64,000 nucleotides of DNA from Formicarius rufipectus. Taxonomy: Eukaryota; Chordata; Aves; Passeriformes; Formicariidae. The notes beneath the pieces were generated by a model that ran no database searches, was not told where the DNA came from, and worked only from the letters and a program-made list of their open reading frames with translations. Shown here one piece after another: positions 60,201 through 64,000 of this stretch. Each line of letters opens with the position of its first letter. Position 1 is the first letter of the stretch. The stretch covers positions 3,787 to 67,786 of the forward strand of contig VXAU01001863.1 in the NCBI GenBank assembly GCA_013399695.1, in the 5' to 3' direction. Position numbers and translations under genes: made by a program.

Positions 60201-63052
60201 TTAGCTTTTTCTGCCTAATAATTCAATAACCATTGGCAAAGCAGAGGAAAGGAGGTATGTAGGGGTTCTGGCATGGCCTTGCCCCTCAGGCAGCAGCTAT
60301 GTGCTGGGACCCTCTGCATTTGATCTTGCAGTTATGAGACCAGAAAGTCCTGAACCAGCCCACATCAGATGCTGAGGATTCACTCCCGTGAATGCAGCAG
60401 AGGTGCTCTTGGGGATCTCACAGATATTCAGATTGGCATACTTTCCCCATATCTGAATCTCTCTCTGATTAGAAAAGGTGAAATCGGGTTATTTCTGCGA
60501 AGTACATCTACAGACTTGGCTACACCAGGAATGGAGGAACATTAGGAGAACATGTTTGATCCTGCACTTGAAAGAACAACTGCCGTATTCTCCTAGCAGA
60601 GAAAAAAACCCTCTCGGGGCATTTCGCTGTAGTTATGTTCTTGGTCTTACACTTGCACTGTACTCTCTCTGCTGGAAAATATGTCCTTGCAGAATGAAAG
60701 TACAAATGATGAAAGGGTATGTGCATCCCCAAGTGGATTTAGAGAATCTCTGTCCTAGATAGAAGAATCTAAGTAGTTTTCTAGATTTATTTACTCTTTA
60801 CTAGTGTTCACTTAATTGCTTTTATTCTCAGGAACTACCAAAACAGACTACATGAATCACAAAAATTTAACAAACATCAGTAAGCTAACCACCACCAACG
60901 GTAAAAATGGAATTTTTGTATCGGCTAGATGGTCCTCTAAATTAAAGTTCACAGTTCCATATTTTGAGAGGAAATAACTAATCATTTTAATCACAAGCCG
61001 GATTACAGAATGCCAAAAAAAAATGTTAGCTAGTCCTTCACATCTGCCACTGTGTTATTACAAAGAAAAAGAACGTGGCTAAATCAGGAATGTAATTTTG
61101 AGTTCTTCCCTCCAGTCTTTTGAGAAGTTCATAAAAGATGCATAGATTGTCTTGTGAAACAGAACGAAAACAAAATATACTTTGCATTTGAGGGATTGTT
61201 TTGCTTCCATCCATTTAAAAGCCCACAGCAGAAAATTATATCCTAACTGAGTTATTATCACAGCATTGTAATTACTTGGGTTGCTCACCCCTCCTTCAGG
61301 AAAATATGTAGAAGACCTTGAAGAATAATTTACTTAGTATAACTGTCCCAAGTGCCTGTTCTTGCAAAGTAAGAGATCCAACACTCACGTTCTACTAGTG
61401 TCAAAATGGACTTAATAAAAGAATTGCAGGACTCTTGCAAGTCCTTTCTGAGCTCTCAGCTAGAGCCTGGTGGACAGTGAAATTTTTTAACTTTTTGTTC
61501 ATAACGTCTGTGAAAAGATTCTTTTTGTTCTACAGAGATTTTTATTTTCATTTAAAATATTTAATTTCTGAGCAACTGAAATAATTTCAATTGAGAAAAT
61601 AAAATTAAGGATACGTTTGATCTAAAATTTTTGTAACAGTCAATTTTTATATAAATTTTCAATAACATTGAAACAAAAGTGCCCAATGTTTTAAACTTTC
61701 TTTTGCAAGCATATGCTTTTCAGTTTGTAATTCACAACTTTTTTTAAGTGTTAATGACTCTACATCTTCACATGAACTAGTTTCAACTTCAGATTTCATA
61801 ATGGAGCTGGGAAATTTTCTGTGACAACTGCTGGGAAATTCTCCCATGAAAGGAATCATAGAGTGATTTGGATTGGAAGTGACTTTAAGGGCCATCTAGT
61901 TCCATTCCCCTTGATGCTGGCAGAGACACCTTCCATTAAAGCAAATAGCTCCAAGCCCCACCCAACCTGGCCTTGACCATCTGTTCCATCACTGCATGCC
62001 TTTGTGAAAAGTCCCTCTCCCAGCTCTCCTGTAGGCCTACTTTGGGCACTGGAAGGCTGCTATTAGGAATCATGGGCCCAAAACAATAGATCCTTTAAGT
62101 TATTTCATTAACAAGACATTACTTGTACACTAAATCTATTGAATATTTTGTTAAATATTTCTCCAAAATTTGGACATGAAACCAATGTATAAGCTTTTCT
62201 TGATTGCCAAAAGAAATCTTTTAATACACTGCTGTAAAACTGAGGATTGCAGGAGTTTTTTCTGCCATACATGTCAAGAAAGATAATACATGAAGATGGG
62301 AGTCAGTGAATTTAATCATGAATTTAAATGAGATTTTGAAGCCCCATAGTTTCCCTAATTTTTCCTTTATACTACACTTTCAGAACAGAGAGCTGAGCAG
62401 ATGAAGTTTTATTAGAGAAACTGTCTTACTACCCTTACTGTATTGAGGTATTGATGCTTGCAAAATGTAGAAAAGGAAGATGTTCCCATGTTAACAATGA
62501 CATTCACAGAGCATTTTGTGGTTATTCTTTTGGAAAATCCCAATTCCCATCACTCCTTAGAAGTCTCTCAGAAGTCTCTCTGTTGGAATCAGATGTAACT
62601 AGATAGGCAGGGCTCGTTTTGCACTTGCAAAGATAATTTTCATTGTCCTTAGCATGTTGAACTCTCAGTCTTCTCAGCTGATTTATGAAAATTGCTGCCA
62701 CTGACAGCACATTCAGCTGAGACCTCAATTTGACATTTCCTTCCTCATGAAACTTTTGCTTCTGAAAACAGTGATAGGGAAGAATGGAAGGAAAAACTGT
62801 CAGTCACAAAGAGGAGTGTGGAATTAAAAGTAGGATAAGAATGGATTTAGAAAGTAAGAGGCAGCTGAGGTCTAAACATGTCATTTTTCAGTTATAAATG
62901 GTGTAGCTGCTTTCTTTGTATTTTCAACAATTCAATAACTATTCTTTTTGAATTATTGAAATGTACTCCTTGAAATTGCATAGCATATATATTAAAAAAA
63001 AAAAAAAGTTTCTTACTTTTGAGTTCTTTGGACACAGTAGCTTCTTTTTTAT
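3679..63052 (-). CDS. TRDN: Triadin-like gene, internal portion: 14 small KEKE-type exons (join)
   Basis: Fourteen short - strand segments each have an upstream pyrimidine tract ending in AG and a downstream GT donor. All are split after the first base of a codon at both ends, so they join in one frame (about 190 codons). The joined peptide is rich in Lys, Glu and Ala, with few hydrophobic residues and no cysteine. Triadin is a single-pass junctional sarcoplasmic reticulum protein. Its lumenal KEKE-rich tail binds calsequestrin and links it to the ryanodine receptor, and it is encoded by many tiny exons over hundreds of kilobases. That architecture and composition are why I favour TRDN; I could not align to a reference. 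ASPH (junctin/junctate), a relative with small charged exons, is the main alternative. The start, membrane exon and stop lie outside the window. The exon calls are firmer than the gene name. Confidence 0.62.
11691..12262. repeat. T/G-rich simple repeat containing a 416-base assembly gap
   Basis: TTTG and TTTTG units flank Ns at 11741-12156 on both sides. The right side has a run of GTTTT units and a T tract ending CCTTCCCTCCTAG. The gap was probably left because the repeat could not be sequenced or assembled. Any open frame crossing it is an artefact. Confidence 0.9.
12521..12564. repeat. TTTG/TTTTG simple repeat
   Basis: TTTG units merging into TTTTG units. No coding meaning. Confidence 0.9.
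15321..15463. repeat. T-rich compound simple repeat (TTTTA, TTTTTG units)
   Basis: A poly-T start, then TTTTA units, then TTTTG/TTTTTG units, ending in a pyrimidine stretch. Open frames here are low-complexity only. Confidence 0.9.
16459..16488 (-). CDS. TRDN: KEKE exon 13 of window (30 nt, or 24 nt with inner acceptor)
   Basis: Acceptor GCTTCTATTTCAG and donor GTAAATCAA flank 30 nt reading AAVKKEGEKK. A second AG lies six bases inside (CTGCAG). It would give a 24-nt form starting VKKEGEKK, also in frame. It is an isolated small exon between introns of 11.2 and 12.8 kb. Phase 1 at both ends. Confidence 0.86.
21190..21535 (+). mobile_element. Endogenous retrovirus LTR remnant (avian type)
   Basis: The segment has the features of a passerine ERV LTR 3' part. 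There is a TGTTGCTGTAATTGTTCATT-like stretch, a possible polyadenylation region before TAAATTGTTCTTATTTCAAC, a C/T- then G-rich block, and an end close to CTAAACCACAACT. I recognise this layout from songbird LTRs but could not align it. No internal retroviral genes are adjacent, so it appears to be a truncated or solitary LTR. It is degraded and non-coding. Confidence 0.6.
21890..22684 (+). mobile_element. CR1 LINE, 3' part, truncated and decayed
   Basis: Decayed reverse-transcriptase C-terminal coding is visible in shifting frames, with landmarks such as VNLMKFNKSKCKVLHM, ILSYSALVRPFTWN and MIKGLEHLSYADRLR. It is followed by the CR1 3' UTR, ending near TATTCTATGAGTCTATGA. A stretch around 21970-22070 appears shortened relative to typical CR1. 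Frameshifts make it inactive. It lies in the antisense orientation to the host gene. Confidence 0.9.
22880..23336 (+). mobile_element. CR1 LINE, 3' end fragment (second copy)
   Basis: The fragment runs from the GTTTAGCCTGGAGAAAAGGA region to CTTGGAGGTCTTTTCCAACC and the terminal GAGTCTATGATT. It differs in detail from the neighbouring copy at 21890-22684, so it is probably a separate insertion of another CR1 subfamily rather than a duplicate. Confidence 0.9.
24199..24221. repeat. Poly-A run (about 23 bases)
   Basis: Homopolymer with no clear retroposed body upstream. It may be a decayed retroposon tail or a simple homopolymer. Confidence 0.8.
25385..26515 (+). mobile_element. Non-CR1 LINE fragment with endonuclease-like coding
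   Basis: A distinctly GC-richer block. From about 26183 it reads, with at least one frameshift, like an AP-endonuclease domain of a non-LTR retrotransposon. The landmarks are WNIRTML, HELARLNINIAALSEVHL (the Glu in the LSE position would be catalytic) and GAGYTLYWSGK, then a GVGFMIRNS-like motif. The upstream 0.8 kb (25385-26180) resembles LINE 5' sequence that I associate with this type of element in other vertebrates. It is not CR1-like. The exact family is not determined. Confidence 0.6.
26583..26715 (-). mobile_element. CR1 LINE fragment, inverted
   Basis: The complement of the familiar CR1 coding stretch spanning the QKANxILGC-type region: GCTGGCCATGCTTCATTTAA at one end and AGGGCTGCTCTCAGT at the other. 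It is short, truncated at both ends, and lies directly after the non-CR1 LINE fragment. Confidence 0.8.
27646..27696 (-). CDS. TRDN: 17-residue repeat exon E (51 nt)
   Basis: Acceptor TTTAATTTCTTTTTCAG, with a TTTAAT branch-point candidate just upstream, and donor GTAATAATC flank 51 nt reading DSSKVKEIKASSNTKEK. It keeps Lys 4, 6, 9, 15 and 17 and Glu 16 but lacks Pro 11, making it the most diverged copy with exon C. The intron separating it from exon D is 574 nt. Phase 1 at both ends. Confidence 0.93.
27697..28270 (-). other. 574-nt intron between repeat exons D and E
   Basis: Short AT-rich intron with no recognised repeat. Its small size and the similar sizes of its flanking exons fit local exon duplication. 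Confidence 0.8.
28271..28321 (-). CDS. TRDN: 17-residue repeat exon D (51 nt)
   Basis: Acceptor GTTTCTTTCTAG and donor GTAATGTTT flank 51 nt reading DTGKRKDVKSPAALKEK. It is the copy closest to repeat exon A (38 of 51 bases identical), so these two may share the most recent common ancestor or be under the strongest constraint. Phase 1 at both ends. Confidence 0.93.
28322..30110 (-). other. 1.8-kb intron between repeat exons C and D
   Basis: AT-rich, with an A/C-rich tract at about 29110-29165. No recognised transposable element or additional exon. Confidence 0.7.
30111..30161 (-). CDS. TRDN: 17-residue repeat exon C (51 nt)
   Basis: Acceptor TATCTCCCTACAG and donor GTAAGTAAA flank 51 nt reading DTLKGKNTKNPEGSREK. 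It keeps Lys 4, 6, 9 and 17, Pro 11 and Glu 16, with Arg for Lys at 15. It has more Asn and Gly than the other copies, so it is a diverged member. Phase 1 at both ends. Confidence 0.94.
30531..30580. repeat. TTTTG simple repeat
   Basis: Short TTTTG then TTTG array inside the intron between repeat exons B and C. Confidence 0.85.
31330..31425 (-). repeat. Dispersed repeat copy 1, possibly ERV-derived
   Basis: The 50 bases at 31371-31420 match 32994-33043 at 44 positions by hand alignment. The longer patch around it (31090-31660) is less AT-rich than its surroundings. It resembles retroviral LTR sequence I associate with birds, probably on the - strand, but the family is not established. Confidence 0.45.
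32690..33050 (-). repeat. Dispersed repeat copy 2, possibly ERV-derived
   Basis: It shares the 50-base block with the 31.4-kb copy. The preceding part (GGACATCAGAGCTGCTGCAG and similar) looks like the continuation of the same or a related element. I suspect an LTR fragment on the - strand, but terminal inverted dinucleotides and target-site duplications were not found. Confidence 0.4.
34728..34778 (-). CDS. TRDN: 17-residue repeat exon B (51 nt)
   Basis: Acceptor AATTATTTTTACAG and donor GTAACACTA flank 51 nt reading VHAKEKEGKNPASLKEK. It fits the repeat pattern (Lys 4, 6, 9, 15, 17; Pro 11; Glu 16). It has Val-His at positions 1-2 instead of the usual Asp-Thr. It is separated from repeat exon A by a 501-nt intron. 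Phase 1 at both ends. Confidence 0.93.
34779..35279 (-). other. 501-nt intron between repeat exons A and B
   Basis: Short AT-rich intron without recognisable repeats, placed between two 51-nt copies of the 17-residue cassette. Confidence 0.8.
35280..35330 (-). CDS. TRDN: 17-residue repeat exon A (51 nt)
   Basis: Acceptor CTACTTCTTTTACAG and donor GTAACCTGG flank 51 nt reading DPGKEKELKSPAAAKDK. It is the first of five 51-nt exons encoding the same 17-residue pattern: Lys at 4, 6, 9, 15 and 17, Pro at 11, acidic at 16. Hand alignment with the exon at 28271-28321 gives 38 of 51 identical bases, including a shared block encoding KSPA, which supports duplication. Phase 1 at both ends. Confidence 0.94.
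35331..38107 (-). other. 2.8-kb intron
   Basis: AT-rich. There is an A-run followed by a G-run at 37187-37209. I see no transposable element or convincing exon. Confidence 0.65.
38108..38131 (-). CDS. TRDN: KEKE exon 7 of window, 24-nt microexon
   Basis: A 24-nt exon reading DKPKTKHG lies between a long pyrimidine-rich acceptor ending TTTCTCAG and donor GTAAGCTAT. On the + strand nearly all of about 60 bases after 38131 are purines, giving an unusually long - strand pyrimidine tract. The exon ends in A, so when it is included the first residue of the following 51-nt exon is Asn (A+AT); when skipped it is Asp (G+AT). Phase 1 at both ends. Confidence 0.82.
38132..40760 (-). other. 2.6-kb intron
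   Basis: It begins (38132 to about 38190) with a purine-rich + strand, which forms the pyrimidine tract of the 24-nt exon's acceptor. The 39060-39660 and 40080-40540 stretches are less AT-rich and may be old repeats, but I cannot name them. Confidence 0.6.
40761..40808 (-). CDS. TRDN: KEKE exon 6 of window (48 nt, or 45 nt with the alternative acceptor)
   Basis: Donor GTAAGAAGA is strong. The acceptor is a tandem NAGNAG (TTTGCAGCAG followed by GACC). The first AG gives 48 nt reading AGPEKKEEKAAKTTMQ; the second gives 45 nt (ending at 40805) and drops the first Ala. Both keep the frame, so a one-residue isoform difference is expected. The core EKKEEK is a KEKE-type stretch. Phase 1 at both ends. 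Confidence 0.92.
41050..41132 (+). mobile_element. CR1 LINE 3' terminal fragment
   Basis: Only the last ~80 bases of a CR1 3' UTR remain: CCTGCCCAGTGCAGAGG, then GTCCCTTCCAACCCAAACAA and TTCTATGATTTTATG. This is severe 5' truncation, as is usual for CR1. Confidence 0.85.
47207..47285. repeat. T/G-rich simple repeat (GGTT, TTTG units)
   Basis: TTGG units grading into GTTT units, located about 130 bases downstream (transcript sense) of the 27-nt exon at 47419. Confidence 0.85.
47419..47445 (-). CDS. TRDN: KEKE exon 5 of window (27 nt)
   Basis: Acceptor TTCTTTTATGTTACAG and a consensus donor GTGAGTAAC flank 27 nt reading ASVENPKAK. It is less charged than its neighbours but in the same frame and phase. 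The splice sites are strong for such a small exon. Confidence 0.87.
47446..48650 (-). other. 1.2-kb intron
   Basis: AT-rich sequence with no recognised repeat. A 15-nt splice-flanked segment at 48579-48593 was considered and rejected. Confidence 0.7.
48651..48683 (-). CDS. TRDN: KEKE exon 4 of window (33 nt)
   Basis: Acceptor TTTTGTTTGTTTTTACAG and donor GTAAGACC flank 33 nt reading AKAAKKEVKVH. The alternating basic and acidic residues with alanine are typical of KEKE motifs, which in triadin mediate calsequestrin binding (family knowledge). Upstream AT-rich sequence contains TTAAT-type branch-point candidates. Phase 1 at both ends. Confidence 0.92.
48684..48775 (-). other. 92-nt minimal intron between two 33-nt exons
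   Basis: The intron runs from donor GTGAATATT to acceptor TTTTTACAG. It is near the practical lower limit for vertebrate introns and far shorter than the multi-kilobase introns around it. It is very AT-rich with TTAAT-like branch-point candidates. Confidence 0.88.
48776..48808 (-). CDS. TRDN: KEKE exon 3 of window (33 nt)
   Basis: The exon follows an almost pure T tract of about 20 bases ending CCAG, and donor GTGAATATT follows it. It reads ESHKKEKQMES in the shared frame. It lies only 92 nt upstream of the next exon, which is also 33 nt long; the pair may be spliced together or be an old duplication. Phase 1 at both ends. Confidence 0.9.
49739..50300 (-). mobile_element. CR1 LINE, 3' part, inverted
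   Basis: It starts with ATCATAGAATCATTAAACC, the complement of the CR1 terminal octamer region, and continues through the conserved blocks CCCTGGGGAGCCTGTTCCAG and CTTCTCCAGGCTGAGCAGA. It is in the same orientation as the host gene, with multiple substitutions. Confidence 0.9.
58509..58552. repeat. Compound (CT)n(CA)n microsatellite
   Basis: About ten CT units followed, after a short interruption, by about eleven CA units. Likely length-polymorphic. Confidence 0.95.
59885..59941 (-). CDS. TRDN: KEKE exon 2 of window (57 nt)
   Basis: This is the longest exon here. The acceptor is a TTTG-rich pyrimidine tract ending TTTTCAAG and the donor is GTAAAGGAG. It reads EPAKVPAAHPGIKKAAAAP when entered from an exon ending in G. 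After the 63017-63052 exon, which ends in A, the first residue becomes Lys. Alanine and proline are more prominent than in other exons, so it is not one of the 17-residue repeats. A second AG two bases inside would break the frame and is unlikely to be used. Phase 1 at both ends. Confidence 0.9.
59942..63016 (-). other. 3.1-kb intron
   Basis: It contains a truncated - strand CR1 (61854-62050). The rest is AT-rich with nothing recognised, including 60230-60780, which is somewhat less AT-rich. Confidence 0.65.
61854..62050 (-). mobile_element. CR1 LINE 3' end fragment, inverted
   Basis: It begins AATCATAGAGTGATTTGGAT and continues through the CCACCCAACCTGGCCTTGA block to a short remnant of the coding-proximal part. 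Strongly truncated and diverged. Confidence 0.85.
63017..63052 (-). CDS. TRDN: KEKE exon 1 of window (36 nt)
   Basis: The 36-nt exon follows acceptor TTTTATTTTACAG and precedes donor GTAAGAAAC. With a G carried from the preceding exon it reads DKKEATVSKELK. It is the most 5' exon visible, so the exon that supplies its first base lies beyond the window. It ends in A rather than the usual G, so the first residue after its junction with the next exon is Lys (A+AG). A poly-T run follows the donor on the - strand. Phase 1 at both ends. Confidence 0.88.
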
Positions 63053-64000
63053 CTGTAAAATAAAAAATTCCCCACATATGCATAAAACACAGGAAGATAG
63101 AAAACTGCAGTGCATGCTTTAGAGGTGAAACATATTACTCGCTGCAAAGCGCACTTGAATGATACAGTGACTCAGTTCACTTCTGTTTCTTTTGTGGTAC
63201 AGTTACACTAATTTAACTCTGAGTGTAAATACAACCAAATCTGTATAAGTATGAACAGTTTTGTTTAATTTCTGTATAGTAACCCCTGAGATTTAACATG
63301 TGTTTGAGTTACTGTGGCTTCCAGGTACTAGTCGACCTATGGTTGCTCTCCACATGCACATTGTAAGGTTGCATAAATGCAAGGGAAGATGTGTTAGGAC
63401 CCTAAGTATTGAGATGTAATGAAAGGCACTCTCTTCTTACAATTGTTGACAATCATATAACTGAGGCCTAGTTTTGAAGGCTTCCTAACTAACCTGGAGA
63501 AACTCAGTCAGTCCTACATACTGAGTATGTAAAAGTAGACAAAATCTGTCCCTGGTTGATTTAACTAAAATTTAAATGACTCAGCTGTATCAAAATGTAT
63601 CATGGCTAGGAAGTCCACCAGAAAGACTTTACTCTGTTGTTTAGTCTCTCCTCACTTAAGGATGCCATTTTTTTTGTAGGACATGCTTTCTGATGGCTGA
63701 TATTTGGAATCATTACTAAGGAGATATAAGTGGGTGGAAATAATGATATTGTCTCAGTTATAATTCTTGGTGCTATTCTATCTCAGGGTTTTTAATGTTG
63801 TACCAAAACCATCCATTTTTAGAAACATGTTTGGATCCTCACATATCTTTTTCACTAGTCTCACCCACACAACTAAGAAATGGTTCATGGAGGTCCTGAG
63901 ACACAGGAGCAAAGGGATGTATGGAGTAGTGGTAGAAGTTACTCTCCTGGATGTTTGTGAGGAAATTAACATCCTCTGTAAAAATCTATAGTGTGTCTGG
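63053..64000 (-). other. Intron upstream of the first visible exon
   Basis: Intronic sequence up to the window edge. I see no further exon with the gene's phase and splice pattern, and no named repeat. Confidence 0.6.

Noticed and set aside
60196..60210. 15-nt phase-1 segment (would add EKAKI)
   Set aside because: The content fits, but the donor is GTGATT and the acceptor tract is interrupted by another AG close by.
3679..63052. ASPH (junctin/junctate) as the gene identity
   Set aside because: Not excluded, but a long series of tiny exons with alternating Lys/Glu/Ala peptide over more than 60 kb fits triadin better. Translated alignment of the exons would decide.
1..64000. CRISPR arrays, tRNA or rRNA genes, bacterial operons
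   Set aside because: No regularly spaced direct repeats, no cloverleaf or rRNA core sequence recognised; the window is intronic vertebrate DNA.

Overview
The window looks like AT-rich vertebrate nuclear DNA, most likely from a bird and probably a songbird. CR1 retrotransposon ends dominate the recognisable repeats. Three + strand copies end near the TTCTATGA-type octamer, and three more fragments lie on the - strand. There is also an LTR remnant whose end resembles passerine endogenous retrovirus LTRs. No bacterial or viral gene organisation is present, and no long open reading frame is a convincing gene.

The whole 64 kb appears to lie inside one gene transcribed on the - strand, from 64000 towards 1. 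I find 14 very small exons (24 to 57 nt) with good acceptors and GT donors. Each starts after the first base of a codon, ends after the first base of a codon, and encodes lysine/glutamate-rich peptide. In transcript order they are 63017-63052, 59885-59941, 48776-48808, 48651-48683, 47419-47445, 40761-40808, 38108-38131, 35280-35330, 34728-34778, 30111-30161, 28271-28321, 27646-27696, 16459-16488 and 3679-3705. Together they give about 190 codons, with introns from 92 nt to 12.8 kb. The best match I can infer is triadin (TRDN), the junctional sarcoplasmic reticulum protein whose lumenal KEKE-rich tail is encoded by many tiny exons in a very large gene. The N-terminal cytosolic and membrane exons and the 3' end lie outside the window.

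The most interesting feature is a run of five 51-nt exons (27646-35330). Each encodes one copy of a 17-residue repeat with lysines at positions 4, 6, 9 and 17, usually proline at 11, and an acidic residue at 16. This looks like exon duplication of a KEKE cassette. Since every exon keeps the frame, any subset could be skipped or repeated, and two exons also have in-frame tandem acceptors.

The introns hold CR1 copies (21890-22684, 22880-23336, 26583-26715, 41050-41132, 49739-50300, 61854-62050), an LTR remnant (21190-21535), a non-CR1 LINE fragment with endonuclease-like coding (25385-26515), and a diverged duplicated segment near 31.4 and 33.0 kb. They also hold T/G-rich simple repeats, one of which flanks a 416-base assembly gap at 11741-12156. 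The rest of the intronic sequence is unrecognised.
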